Both the position numbers and the translations under genes were made by a program. A stretch of DNA of 64,000 bases from Thermothelomyces thermophilus ATCC 42464 (lineage: Eukaryota > Ascomycota > Sordariomycetes > Sordariales > Chaetomiaceae), in NCBI RefSeq assembly GCF_000226095.1, contig NC_016472.1, positions 1,116,001 through 1,180,000 on the forward strand, read 5' to 3'. This document shows, in pieces, positions 34,701 through 47,433 of the stretch. The notes beneath the pieces are model-generated. The model was not told the origin of the DNA and did no database searches. It worked only from the letters and a program-made list of their open reading frames with translations. Position 1 is the stretch's first letter. Every line of letters begins with the position of its first letter.

Positions 34701-35553
34701 ACTAAACCAAATCGTCAAATAGTATCTCCGTTCTTACGTTAACTACTAACAAGATGACTAGGTCATACTATTGCCAATAGTATAGCTCGCTTATAACACG
34801 ACGCTAACAGAAACGACCAAGGTTATACCATTCTTCGCGAACTATAGATATAAAGCAGACCTTAGATAAGGGCCAGAGATCATAGTGCCGAGAGCAGTAG
34901 TCAAAGTAGAACAAATATATATACTATATGAAAAGCTTAAAAAGGAACTCGAGTTTGTCAAAACGAGGATGAAGAACTACTACGATAAACATAGGCTCGA
35001 GGGACCTTGCCTAGAGAGGGGAGACAAAGTTTACCTAATCTTACGACACCTATAAACCAAACGACCAAGCAAGAAGCTAGATTTCAAAAAATTAGGACCA
35101 TTTATTATTAAAGAGCGAATCTCGACATCTAACTATCAACTATCGTTACTATTATCTATATGACTACAGACAGACGTTTTTTATATTTTACTCTTAGAGC
35201 TAGCGCCGAAGAACGCTAAAGTCGTCACAAATATCGAAGCAGAAGACGAAGAGGAAGAATAGGACGTCGAAGAAATCTTGGATTCACGAGTTATTAACGG
35301 AGAACTACAATATCTAGTTAAATAGCTTAATTTTAGACTAGAAGATAACTCATAGGAGCCTATTAAAAACCTAAATTACCCTAAGAAACTTTAGCAGTTC
35401 TACTAAAGGAACCCTAATTAACTAAAAGCAATAGACTAGAAACCAACCCGAAATCGGCCAGCAAGAATAGATCTAAAGGAACTTCAAGATACATAGTATC
35501 CCAAAGCTGCCCAAAATCGGCAGACAAACAAGATAGGGTCGAAGAAGACGTAG
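31720..35553 (+). pseudogene. A-el3 pol
   Basis: 1278 codons in the -1 frame. The retropepsin site reads LVDSRAEMNLI at about 31.91 kb (DSG with Gly to Arg). RT holds [12 protein letters not shown] and YYLDDILIFSKT at about 33.09 kb. The RT connection is open at 33226-33435. RNase H has ETDASDYAIGGQL at about 33.53 kb. The integrase H2C2 part is at about 34.14-34.33 kb (CNRSKTA), with catalytic parts at 34.39, 34.58 (ITDRDTKF) and 34.7 kb. The chromodomain is at about 35.25-35.41 kb (DVEEILDSRV, LQYLVK). It ends TAGTAA at 35551. The YLDD motif is intact, but stops are many. Confidence 0.88.
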
Positions 35554-36001
35554 TAACCCTAGAAGTTTCTACTGCCGCTGCTGCCTTAGCCTCCTCACGC
35601 TCCACTCGTTCTAACTCCTCTACACTGTCAATACCCCGAGCAATAGCCCTTATTATCTTCTTAAACCATATCCGCTTTTGTTTCTAAAGACGAAGGACTC
35701 GCTCCTCAGCAGCTATAAGTTTATCCTTAAGTTTCTAATGCTAAGCCGCGATAGAACAAAGCTAAGCAGGGGAAACACCAAGAACGTCACAATTTGAGCG
35801 TTTGTTATAGACGCACTCTATGCATCGAGAAGAGTCGGCTTTCGAGACCTTATATGAACTGAGGCCTTTAGACTTATACGGCGAACAAGGATATATCGTT
35901 AAAAGGCTATCTAAAGAAAGAATCGCTATAAGAAGGTAATTAGCACGAAGAGTCGATATAGCAGGTTTAGATTTTGACTTCTTTCTTATATAATTAGCTA
36001 T
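35363..36001 (-). pseudogene. Antisense ORF of A-el3, Cys motif kept
   Basis: Opposite to the element, 639 bp as in A-el2 and A-el5. The start codon is ATA (35999-36001) in place of ATG. This copy keeps SSRCIECVYNKRSNCD, that is C-x2-C-x7-C, which shows that the Tyr residues at these sites in A-el2 and A-el5 come from Cys. The C-terminal part 35414-35605 is open (RVTTSSSTLSCLSADFG). It overlaps the pol end by 191 bp. It may be a Zn-binding protein, but no partner or target can be read. Confidence 0.7.
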
Positions 36002-36132
36002 CTTGACAATATCGTAGAAGGTAAAGGAAAGAAGAAACTAGGAAACGTAATTATATATAGACAGGGGATATTAGCGCTATTTAAAATAGACCAGAGTCTT
36101 TCGAAGACGAAAGACCTAAAAGAGGGGCATCG

Positions 36133-36554
36133 TATCACGATTTGGCTATATAAGGCGACCCGGCAAGGCACATAGGACCAATCAGGAACCACAAGACCTA
36201 AGGACTAATTAGGAAGTAATCGCAGTGATCGTACTTCGATCAAGATAAGCACTTAGGTAACGATCGCAGGATCATAGTAACGATCGCACGATCAAGACTC
36301 AAGGAAGAAGGACAGGGAATTGTATATAGTCACTCGTTCCACCAGACTCTAGCGAACTCTAGGAGTTCACTAGTGGTAACAATCACAATCACAGTACTTA
36401 TACCAAGTATTGCTAATTACTATAAGAGACAACTCTAAGTGTTGTTGTAAACCCTTTAGCTTTATCGAATCCCTTAGACGACCTGCCTGCCTGTCCCGCT
36501 TAATCTACCTTCGTCTGAACCCTTTTAGAAGAAGTCTAAGCTGGGTTCGTTATA
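36133..36554 (+). repeat. 3' LTR of A-el3
   Basis: 422 bp, starting TATCACGATTTGG (TGTCAC with one RIP change) and ending GTTCGTTATA. The polypurine tract AGAGGGGCATCG lies at 36121-36132. Confidence 0.95.
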
Positions 36555-36559
36555 GATCT
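36555..36559. repeat. Target-site duplication GATCT, right of A-el3
   Basis: Pairs with AATCT at 29023-29027; it differs by one transition. Confidence 0.8.
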
Positions 36560-38580
36560 AAAGGTATAAATGCCCTTGATAAAGTTAATCTTAACATTAT
36601 AAGCTGTTATAAAGTCGGTACCTAGGAGTATTTTTAGAGTAAGTTTGTTAATTATATCGGCTATAACGTAGATATATCTGTTAATTAGCATGTTCCTAGC
36701 CTCCCCTAGGATATAGAAGTCAAATTTAACCTATTTACTAATCCTAGTCTTTGAATTAACTCCCTTAAGGGTATAAGGTTTACCCTTAATCTATTAGGGA
36801 TTTCTTACCTATTAGGTAATCTATATCTAGTTAACTAGGTTGGTTAAACTGCCTATATCGAAACAAATGTCTATAGTTTGATCTCCTAGGTTAGCTTAAA
36901 CCGGAATACGTAGGTAAGACGTTTTCCTTAGCTAATAGAAGGGTATTTCTATATTTAGGTTGGCTTCTACCACTTGGCTAGGTTCGAAAAAAAGGAGTAT
37001 AGTTTCCTATTCCTATTCCTTAGGTAGTTCTAATAGTATAGTCGCTCCTTTTACAAAGTCCTATTTTACTTAGGGAAGGTCTTCCTTCTTTAGTAGTTCT
37101 AGTAGTTATAGTTTCTTCCTATAATTCTGGTACAAGTAATAGTATAGCGCTCCTTAGCTTATAAATAACTATCTATAGAGCCTAAAGATATTGCTATCTT
37201 CCTAAATATAGTCTTCCTTAATAGTACTAAAGAAGTATACCTCTCTATTACTACTATCTCTATTAGTCTTAGATTTATAGTTACTAATTAGGAGATAGCT
37301 AATAGCTTTAAGCTCTTTATATTTGACTTTAGCTTTCTTATTCTTACTAAATACTATTATAGTATTATAGTAATAGTAGGTACTATCCTTGTTAATACGC
37401 TTCTAACTATAATAATAGAATCGTTAGAAGTAGGGATTCCGTTCGCTATATCTGCCCTTCTCTTAGGGTCTAATGCCCTAGGGACGGTTACCCCTACTTT
37501 AGTTATCATAGTCTTTTAGGCAAGGCTCCTAGTCACGGCTTTAGTATCGCTCTCCTTATAGAAGATACCTATGTTTCTATTCCTCTCTCTACCTATAGCG
37601 GTCGGACTAGTACTATTAGCCTTAATTACCCTATCTTGGCTTGGTACGTGACTAGTTAGCTTGATCTTTAGAAGCACTATTACTATTATTACTACTACTG
37701 CTTGGTCTATTAGAGGTATCCTCGACATTAAATGTAGCGGCTTTCTATACCCTTCTTTTAGCCTTAAGCTCCTTAGAGAGTACCTCCTGTTTTTTAGTGA
37801 CCTAAAGGAGGTATTAGTCAAGTGTATCTATTTCCTATAGCTTAGGATAGAGCTTATAGAGTGTTAGGGTTATTGCTAACTAAAGTCTAATCAAAAGCTA
37901 GTAGTTCGTCTTATCTCCCTAGACTTAAGTATAATAGAAAAGGTCTATTGCGAATTCTTAGATAGATTTACTTATAATAAGGTTATCCTTAGTATAACTA
38001 TTCTAAACTAGCTATTAGCCTACCTAATTAAACTAGATGCTAAACCATTCCTTAATCCTTTGAAGCTATATCTCTATACTTAAGTAAAGAGTCTCCTTCT
38101 TAATAGGCAATAGTTACTATTCGTACTACTATAGAGCTAACCTATAGAATAATACCTATAGGTCGTTCTATAAGAAGAGTTCCTTAGAGACGTTTCCTCT
38201 AACTATATCGTGGATATACTTGATCTAAAGGTTAACATCTATATAGTAATGGATCTTCTTATAGTAGAAGATTAGCTAGCTATTAGTAATCTTTCGGTCG
38301 GTGTCTAGCCAGAGCAAGCCAATATTAGTAATCTTCTATACCTAGTTAGTAACTAGTTATAGTAGTATATATACTAGCTAGAGCTAAGGGGAATTAATGT
38401 CTATTAGTTCGATTATAGCGTTCTATAGGAGTCTAACTATAGCCTGTTAGAGTAGTCTTATAATCGTCTCCTTAGTTAAGTCTAATAGTAAGAGGGGTAT
38501 ATACCCCCTAGTTAGGGTATCTCCTACTAGTATTAACATTGCTATTAGTGATTCTTCTATTAGATAGGCTATTAGCTAGT
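36560..38580 (-). pseudogene. B-minus: protease and gag part
   Basis: This is the B-minus frame right of A-el3. It is the reverse complement of B-plus from about 41.4 down to 39.35 kb, including the aspartyl protease part (about 36.6 kb), the basic Gag C-terminus and the Gag mid part. An open stretch at 37516-37821 on this strand is in a different frame from the B-plus gag and is probably a shadow. Homology to B-plus stops near 38580, within Gag, so the 5' end and 5' LTR of this copy are missing. Confidence 0.7.
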
Positions 38581-38824
38581 TTAAATCTATAATCTCGTTA
38601 CTAATTACAAGCATTTGAATACCATAGGAGACCATTTACCTAGGCAAGCGACTATATCCCTTTGCTTAAGCAGACATTTAAACAGTCAGATACAATAGTA
38701 ATAGTAACTTTATCAAGACCTAATGAACAAGCCTAAACTATGATAAGCGCGTTAGACTTACCGCTTCGTCATTAGAAATGCCTACCAGCATTAGGTTTAG
38801 AGGCTTACTCTAACAGAACTTTAA
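38581..38824. other. Junction between the two B copies
   Basis: Here B-minus (reading left) and B-plus (reading right) meet head to head. No LTR, TSD or polypurine tract is seen. The 240 bases match neither B copy elsewhere in the window, and may be 5' leader of B-plus. Confidence 0.45.
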
Positions 38825-40700
38825 ATCCTCGAGCTAGCAGCATCCTTTAAAGAGGCTAACCAGTACTTAGCTTATATATAAGACTTTAACGACCACCTAA
38901 TCGACAAAGATTACCTAGAGTCGTGGAATCTTAATAAGTATACGCTAAAGGGACTTGCTAACCGCTTTATTAAGCACCTTCCCTAGCTTTTAGACTAGGC
39001 GCTTATTTTACTATTACTATTAGAAGCAAGAACTACGTTAGAAGTATAAGTTTAGGAGGAATCCTAACTTAGGGGACCTTTAGAGACCTTAAAAACGCTG
39101 AGTCCTAATGGCCTAGTTTAATAATTTATTATACTATTAGAAATAGCCCTATAAAGGATAACTCTACCTATTAGCCTACTAGAGCTACTAGAGACACTAA
39201 GGCCTAAGCTAAACCTAGTAGGTCTAAGTTAATGAGGTAATTAGGCACTAAGTAGACCTATTAGAATTGCCTAAACTATAATTATAACCGACGTGCCGAA
39301 GGAGCTTCTAGAAAGAGAAGAACCTTAATAGGGGTCTTCTCAAACCCTTTAGCCGATAGCCTATCTGATAGAAGAATCGTTAATAGCAACGCTAACACTG
39401 GTAGGAGATACCCTAACTAGGGGGTATATACCTTTCTTACTATTAGACTTAACTAAGGAGACAATTATAAGACTACTTTAATAGGCTATAGTCAGACTTC
39501 TATAGAATGCTATAATTAAACTGACAGACATTAGTTCTCCTTAGCTATGGCTAGTACGTATATCGCTATAACTAGCTACTAACTAGGTATAGAAGATTAC
39601 TAATATTAGCTTACTCTAGCCAGATATTAATTAAAAGATTACTAATAGCTAGCTAATCTTCTACTATAAGAAGATCTATTATTATATGGATACTAACCTC
39701 TAGATCGAGTATATTTATAATATAGTTAGAGGAAACGTCTCTAAGGAACTCCTTTTATAGAATAACCTATAGGTATTATTCTATAGGTTAGCTTTATAGT
39801 AATATAAATAGTAACTATTACCTATTAAGAAAGAGACTCTTTACTTAAGTATAGAGATATAGCTCTAAAGGATTAAAAAATGGTTTAGCATCTAGTTTAA
39901 TTAGGTAGGCTAATAGCTAGTTTAGAATAGTTATACTAAGGATAACCTTATTATAGGTAAATCTATCTATAAATTTATAATAGACCTTTTCTATTATACC
40001 TAAGTCTAGGGAGATAAGACAAACCACTAGCTTTTGACTAGACTTTGGTTAGCAATAACCCTAGTACTCTATAAGCTCTATCCTAAGCTATAGGAAATAG
40101 ATATACTTAACCAATACCTCCTTTAGGTCACTGAAAAATAGGAGATACTCTCTAAGGAGCTTAAGGCTAAAAGAAGGGTATAGAAAGCTACTATGTTCAA
40201 TATCGAGGACACCTCTAATAGACTAAGCGGTAGCGGTAATAATAGTAATAGCACTTCTAAAGATCAAGCTAACTAGTTATATACTAAGCTAAGATAAGGT
40301 AATTAAGGCTAATGGTACTAGTCTGACTACTATAGGCAGAGAGAGGAATAGAAACGTAGATATCTTCTATAAGGAGAGCGATACTAAAGCCGTAACTAGG
40401 AGCCTTACCTAAAAGACTATAATAACTAAGGTAGGGGTAACTATCCTTAGGGTACTAGACCCTAGAAGAAGGGTAGATATAGCAAACGGAATCCCTATTT
40501 CTAATAATTCTATTATTATAGCTAGAAATATATTAATAAGGATAGTACCTACTACTACTATAATACTATAGTAATATCTAATAAGGATAAGAAAGCTAAA
40601 GCCGAATATAAGGAGCTTAAAGCTACTAGCTATCTTCTAATTAGTAACTATAAATCCGAGACTAATAGAAATAATGGTAATAGAGAGGTATACTTCCTTA
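38825..40700 (+). pseudogene. B-plus gag
   Basis: One + frame, the same frame as pol, from at least 38825. It includes LELAASFKEANQYL, YLESWNLNKYTLKGLANRF and TTLEV early. It later has a basic Arg/Lys-rich part at about 40.3-40.5 kb, then a Tyr-rich stretch at about 40.5 kb that may be a knuckle with its Cys lost to RIP. The true start was not found. No stop of a non-RIP type separates it from pol, so B seems to use a single Gag-Pol frame, unlike A. Confidence 0.6.
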
Positions 40701-43700
40701 GTACCATTAAGGAAGATTATATCTGGGAAGATAGCAATGTTTATAGGCTCTATAGATAGTTATTTATAAGCCGAGGAGCGCTATACCATTACTTACGCTA
40801 GAATTATAGGAAGAAACTATAACTATTAGAACTACTAAAGAAGGAAGACCTTCCCTAGGTAGAATAAGACTTTATGGAAGGAGCAACTATACCGTTAGAA
40901 CTACCTAAAGAACAGAAATAGGAAACTATACTCCTTTCCTTTGAACCTAGCCAAGTAATGAAAGCTAACCTAAGTATAGAAATACCCTTCTACTAGCTAA
41001 GGAAAACGTCTTACCTACGTATTCCAGTTTAAGCTAACCTAGGAAATTAAACTATAGATATCTGTTTCGATATAGGCAGTTTAACTAATCTAGTTAACCG
41101 GATATAGATTACCTAATAGGTAAAGAATCCCTAATAGATTAAGGGCAAACCCTATACCTTTAAAGGAGTTAATTCAAAGACTAGGATTAGCGAATAGGTC
41201 AAATTTAACTTCTATATCCTAGGGGAGGCTAGGAACATGCTAATTAATAGACATATCTATTTTATAGCCGATGTAATTGACAAACTTGCTCTAAAAATAC
41301 TCCTAGGCACCGACTTTATAATAGTTTATAGTATTAAGATTAACTTTATCAAGGGTATCTATACCTTTAGATTACTAGCAAATATAAAGGTCTATAGGGA
41401 CGTCGTAAAGAAGAACCCTAAGCTTATCTCTTAGAAGGTTACTACTATCTAGTATATTATTATTCCTATATACTTTACCTAGATAGTCGAGACTTACTTT
41501 ATACTACTACCTAATAACGTTCTGGAGGGTAAGTACTTCTACTTTACTACTAGCTAAGATAGAGTCTAGGATGCTATAGTTAATTAGTATATACCCTTAG
41601 TAGCTATTATTGGAAATAATACTAATATCTCTATAGTTATCTAGAAAAGAGACAAGATTAGCTACCTCTCGGAATATTATAGGGAGGACACTGCCGCCTA
41701 GGTCAATATAAGCGATATAAAGAATATATAGACTAAGGTCTAGGAAGGAATTACCAAATAGGAGCTAAAGGAAAAGCTAGAAGAGGTCTAGTAAGTATAT
41801 TATTAAGAAGATACTAGTAACAATGGCTAGGATCTTTAGCTGCCGAACGGAGTCAACTTTTATACCTTATCTTATAGTATTAAGAAACCTGACGACATCC
41901 CGGCCATTAAAAGCAAAGATAGCGTTAGTATTGCTAACGTAAATCCCGAGTTCGCGTTTAAGGTAAAGGAACTTCTAGATAGATATAACCTTTACCGCAA
42001 TAGGGGAATCGTACTAATGCTAGAAAACCAGAAGATATAGATTAACCTAGTTAATAGTTAGCAAAGGCAAGTCTATATAGTCAGACTATACCTAATAGGG
42101 CTTAAAGACCGTAAGGCTCTAGATAAGCATTATAATTAGCTCTAAGTATCTAGTAGATTTACTTTTATAGATAAACTAACTCTTATTACGTACCTAGTAT
42201 TTATTGTATGGAGGAAGGTTACTAAGAAGCTAGGAGTAGAAGTTAAGAAGAGCCGAAGTATAATCGACCTATAACTATTAAACGTAATTATAGTTCTAGA
42301 TGTTTACCCCTTACCTGACTAGGACGACATTATAGCTACTATAGTTAGTAATAAGTTCTTTATAGCTCTAGATACCTTAGGATTCTTCTACTAGTTACTA
42401 GTTACTAAGGAGTATAATAACTATATAGTAGTTATAAGCTATTATAGCCTAGAGAAATCTAATATGGTATTTATAGGTTTTAAAAATATACCTACATTTA
42501 TATAACACTATATAGATAGACTTTTCCTTAAATACCGCTATTTCGTTAAGGTATACATTGACAATATTATTATCTTTAGGAAAACAAAGGAGGAATACCT
42601 AGAATACCTATACACCGTTTACGAAATCCTTAACAAGGCTTATATTCATATTAACGCTACTAAATCTCTTATAGGATACCTGGCTATAAGACTCCTTAGG
42701 TATATTATAAATAGCAAAAACATTGCTAAAACCGACGACTATATTACTACCTTTAAGAAGCTAAAGTTCCTAGACACTCTCGATAGCTTAGAGCATTACC
42801 TTAGGATAGCTAGATAGCTTAGGAAAGGCATTCTATAGTTTGATACCAAAGTAAGGCTACTCTAAGCCTGGAAGACGGTACTAATAGTAGCAGCCCGAAA
42901 GGAAGGAAAATTAAACCCTAGGAAAGCTAAACGTACCCGGAAAGCAGTTATATCTACCGTTAAATTCACTCTAACTAAGGAAGAACTTAAGTCATTCTGA
43001 CTACTATAAGAGTACCTATATAACTAGGAGTTCCTCTATTACTATTACCTAGAAAAGCTACTATTCCTAAAGTTAGATGCCTACTATGATAGCTATAGCG
43101 TTATTACCTTCTAACTTAAGGGTAACTAAGATAAAGAGAAAATTCCTAGTAAGGATATTCCTATAAGTAAGGTATAGCCTATCCTATTTATATTATAAGT
43201 AACTATTAATATAGAAAAATACTATAGATCCACTAAGGTAGAGATTACTATACTTATCTAGGTAATTAGGAAGCTTAGAAAGATAGTCTAATCGAATAGG
43301 TATCTAGTTAATATCCTTACTAACTATACTCTTATAAAAGGGATTATAAAGTATATATCTCTAATTATAATAGATCTAGCTAAGGCTAACCTTAAGTTAG
43401 CTAATGCTACTAATTACCTGTCCGGATTTAACTTTAATATCTTCTATATCCTAGGAACCTTAAATGTTATACCTAACGTACTATCAAGACTACCTATATA
43501 GGAATAGGAGGATCTAAAGGTTAAGGATAGTCTGGCTAACGAACTTAGCGATATCTAGAGCAAGCACTAGGACAAGGATATCTTTATAGTAAATATAACT
43601 ATCATAGAACTAGTGCTTAGTGATAAGTTTAGGGCTAGAATCATCGCTAGCTATCCTAAGGATTATAAGTATAGACCTATCTACTATATACTCTACGAAA

Positions 43701-44907
43701 GCGAGAAGGACCTAGTTAGAAATAACTAGAATAGGGTTAGGAAACGTAGACGGCTAAAACTACCTATAGGACCGTTCGAATCAACAAATAGGCTACTTTT
43801 CTATATCGACTTCAATGGTACTAGGAGACTCTGCCTACCGAAAAGCTATATTAACCTAATCCTTTAGATCATTTATAATAATATACACCATTTCGGTAAA
43901 AACAAGATAATAAATAAGCTTATAGCTATCCATTTCTATAAGAAGGCTTAGAAAGTCTTAAAGTTCGTATAGTATTATAAGGTATACTAGGTAAACTTGA
44001 CTAACTAGAACCTATTACTAGGGGAACTCTAGCTAATTCGGACCTAGCTAATACTATATTATATAGTAGCTATAGACTTTATTACTGACTTGCCATTAGT
44101 ACTAACCGTCAGGACCCTCTAGTCACTTGAAGGCTATATACTAGTAGATATACTCCATATTGTAATATATAAGTTTAGTAAGAAGAAGCTACTTATAGTA
44201 GGCTACCAGATATATATAGCCAAGGAATAGGTAACCGTTCTTCTAAGGACCTAGATATTTACTAACTAGGGTATACCTACCTAGATCATTAGCGATCGTG
44301 ACCCTAAGTTTACATCCGACCTATAGAAGGAAATATTCCTACTACTAGGAACCAAGCTATTGTTTTCTATAGCCTACTACCTATAGACCAACGGCTGGTC
44401 CGAACGGACGAACTAGACTATAGAAATCGCACTTAGAATGAACTTTGCGGCCAATTCTGACTGCTTATAGGTCAAGATCCTCCCTACTCTATAGTACTAC
44501 CTTAATAATACCCTAGTTACTAGTATTAGAAGGTTACCAAATAAGCTAGTATATAGATTTAAGCTACACTTAGTCCTAGATATCCTTAGCAAGAGGACCG
44601 CCAAATCTAGTAGACGGGAAGCTTTGGAAATCCTATATAAGTAATATTAGGCCAAAGCTAGCAAAATGATCGACCAAGCCATAGCTATAGCCAAGTTATA
44701 ATATAACTAGAGATATATACCTACTAAATTCAAGGTTAGAGACACTGTCTAGCTACGTCTATATAAAGGCTACTACCTACCTGGCAAACCTAATAGGAAG
44801 TAGTTAGCCTAGAGGGCAGGACCATTCAAAATCAAACAGAAGGTAGGAAAACTAATATATAAGTTAGATTTTCCTAAATCCTAGAAAGTCTACCTAGTCA
44901 TATCTAT
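40701..44907 (+). pseudogene. B-plus pol, cut by element C before the chromodomain
   Basis: Same frame as gag. Protease is in the open part 41237-41434 (KILLGTDFI). RT at about 41.9-42.6 kb has FFIALDTLGF and VYIDNIIIF. RNase H at about 43.0-43.5 kb ends ILGTLNVIPNVLSRLP. The integrase has HHFGKNKIINKL, VAIDFITDLP, IISDRDPKFTSDL, TNGxSERTNxTIEIALR and GKPNRK. It stops at ...KVYLVISI at 44907, where the family C LTR starts. The chromodomain seen in B-minus must lie beyond the right edge. The YxDD second Asp reads Asn in both B copies. RIP stops are frequent. Confidence 0.8.
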
Positions 44908-45359
44908 TAAGCTAGTACCAACCCTCTAGGGCACTACTTAGCACCTCTGGAACTAAACCTCCGTCTGGTCAGATAAGGAGGAGCTTTGGTTTAAAATGTC
45001 TAGGGCATCCGAGTATTCGCGGTCATAGCAGGCAAGTCCGACCATCCGGACGGCAACGACGATAGAGGCAAAGGTAGCGACAGTGGTATCCCTCTAGATA
45101 GATGTAAAAGAGTCTACCTATATAGAAAAGATATCCTTAGCTTATAAAAGAAAGAAGAATTATACCCTATCACTTAGATCTATTAGAGTAAATAAGTGTT
45201 AAAAGCTATCTATTATCTTTATCTATCTATCTAGTGCCCCCCCTAGATAGGTAACCTCTATTTATACCTATTATATATAATGACGCTTAACAGAACTAGA
45301 AAAACAAAACTATACCCTATATCCCCCTAGTCATATTAAGAACTTCTAGCCCTAGTCTA
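44908..45359 (-). repeat. 3' LTR of element C
   Basis: 452 bp. On the + strand it runs TAAGCTAG... to ...CCCTAGTCTA. It matches the solo LTR at 13207-13656. On the - strand the purine tract GAAGGGGAAGTA abuts the LTR start, as expected for plus-strand priming. No partner 5' LTR lies in the window. Confidence 0.8.
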
Positions 45360-45360
45360 T

Positions 45361-47334
45361 ACTTCCCCTTCGAATTCGCCCTAAGGCTCCTACCGGCAAA
45401 TTCGGACCTAAAACCTTACTCGCGTTCCTTACGACGCCTAGTCCGCTTGGCTTTACTATTACCTTCGGGCAAGGGCCGTTTCTTAGATACCTGACGCCTT
45501 TGCTAGGCTTTTACTTTGGTATCTAGCGTATCCTAGCCTATAAACTATAACAGGTACTTAAGAACCAGCTTAAGATCTTCAGGCTCTAAACGTTTGGATA
45601 GTAGGGGCCGAGTCTATTCGGTAGGATCATCGTTAGGACGATGCCGACAAGCCCGTCTTTTCTTAGCAGCTCGGGTTAAGCGTATCTCCTATATCTATAC
45701 TAGCTTACTCGGCTTCGTCTTGGCCTAACTAGGCGGCTATCGTAGTACTAGAGGCACCTACTTAACTAGTTACTACTACTATAACTCTAAAGGTTTTCTT
45801 TAGCCTTCTATAGCTATAACTTGCTCCTTTACCTATTCTACTATGTACTAGTAAATAGCTATCCTTAGTTTATAAGGATACTTAAGCGCCTATTAAAGTA
45901 GCTAAGGTAGCCTAAGTCTTTTAGGTACCTTGCTAAGGAACCGCTAGATAGTATTGTCTAAGGGAACCTAACGATCCTTCTTTATAACTAGTTACTCCTT
46001 TATTAACAGTAGGTTATCTTCTCCTTCCTCTATGAGACAGAGATAACTAATTTAGCCTATCCTAGCTATAGCTATAGCTATAGAACTAGCAGCCTATGAA
46101 GTGGCTTATCTATAGGCTATCTAGGCAGTTAATAGAGACGGCTATCCCCCTAAGGGTTCTTTAGCTTCTCTAGCTAGAGGGAGCTATTAGGCAGATAGCC
46201 TAGAGCTATCCGGATTATTCTAAGCTAGAGCGTTAATATCTTGTTTTTAGCTTCTATTACTTTTAGCCCTATATATAGATAGCCCTTCTACTAGGGGAGC
46301 TTAAGCCGTGCCTTATCTCCCTATTATATCTCTTAAAAGTAGAAGCGATAGAACTTAGCGACCTAGACGCTATATTCCCACTGGCCCTTTTGCTTTAATA
46401 TTACCTATATTATTAGCTAGTATATATAACCTCTAAGTAGTAGAAAAAGAAAGCTAGGGAGAATGACCTTATCCTATAGAGTTTTGAATGGATCTTTTTA
46501 GCTCTACTTATTAAAAGGATAGGAATCTATATAATGGAGATAGGACTCTATCTAGTTATATATAGCTATAGCCTAATATAATTATCGTAAATAGCAGAGG
46601 ATTACCTAGAATCGTTTTCTAGCTATATCTTTTCATTTTTGTAGGGGTAGTGCTAACCATTTAGACTTTAGGTTGCTAATGGCTTCTAGAAAGATATAAA
46701 TATATAGCTTATAAGACACTAATATATACTAAAGTAGGTTTAAAAGGTCATAGCCGTTTAGGTACTCCTTTCTTAATATAAGCCCTTTAATATTATATAG
46801 GTTTATAGCGATATTATACTAATACTAGCTAAAGTATATCTTCCCTTAGCTATATAGCCTAGTATATAAGGGAAATAGGTAGCTAACGATTCGCTCGTTA
46901 GTCTTAAGACTAAGGCTTATAAGCCATTCTAGCCTTTTAGCTACCACTTCCCTAGGGTAGGGAATAGGCCTAGTATACGGCTTATTAAAGAGCTTCTAGG
47001 TATTATCGCTCCCTAGGTAGTTAGCGATTTCTTCCCCTAGGACCTAAGTTATAAGGAGGTACCGAAGAAAGAGCCTTAGGGTTTCCGGATCTTCTCTTAG
47101 AAGGAGTAAAGGTAGTCCTATACTTGGTTAGCTCGGCCCTTTAGTTAGAGGGAGAAGAACCGATCCTTCTCTTCTTCTTCGATCTAACTCTCTAACGTTA
47201 TCCCTATACGTGTTTGCCATCAGAAGACTTATATAGAGTCGCTTAAAACCTAGACTACTAATATTTAGAAATGAATCGCTTGGTAAAATACTTGCCTAAT
47301 GGTGCCTAGCTATCTAACTAGGTAGAGAAGACAT
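45361..47334 (-). pseudogene. Gene Z: unrecognised ORF in the 3' part of element C
   Basis: The ORF seems to start at ATG 47332-47334 in the context AACAAAATGTCTTC, with a CT-rich leader upstream. From there one - frame reads well to about 46.2 kb: MANTYRDNVRELDRRRREG (an inner Met), REDPETLRLFLRYLL, PYPREVVAKRLEWL. From about 46.2 kb to 45.36 kb the neighbouring frame reads better: EDNLLLIKE, RLEPEDLKLVLKYLL, then the strongly basic KKRPLPEGNSKAKRTRRRKE. A frameshift or a short intron near 46.2 kb would explain this. I recognise no domain. It lies between integrase and LTR, where env-like ORFs sit in some LTR elements, but no signal peptide or membrane segment is evident. Confidence 0.4.
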
Positions 47335-47433
47335 TTTGTTTAGTATTTTTATAAGTTAGCGATTTGTAGTTTATAGTTATAGAAAAGAGAGAGAGGAGGA
47401 GGGCTAAGTTAGGGATATTTATGGACCTTCTAG
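47335..47433 (-). promoter_or_regulatory. CT-rich leader upstream of gene Z
   Basis: On the - strand a run CCTCCTCCTCTCTCTCTTTT is followed by CTATAACTATAAAC and then ACAAAATG. This is like fungal 5' leader sequence. It is the reason why gene Z is treated as separate from the frame just upstream. Confidence 0.35.

Larger units (their letters stand above)
29028..36554 (+). mobile_element. A-el3: complete family A chromovirus (A1a type)
   Basis: A 7527-bp element with two 422-bp LTRs on the + strand, inserted into the B-minus protease region. The TSD is AATCT/GATCT. All three ORFs (gag 2262, pol 3834, antisense 639 bp) keep the same lengths as in A-el2 and A-el5. RIP stops break gag and pol. 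Confidence 0.95.

Noticed and set aside
37516-37821. 101-codon open stretch on the - strand in B-minus
   Set aside because: The matching + sequence in B-plus gag reads as a sensible basic Gag tail in another frame, so this one is probably a chance frame.
42551-42566. YIDN in place of YxDD in RT of both B copies as a RIP hit
   Set aside because: The changed G does not follow T in the way RIP needs, and both copies share it, so it may be original to the family.
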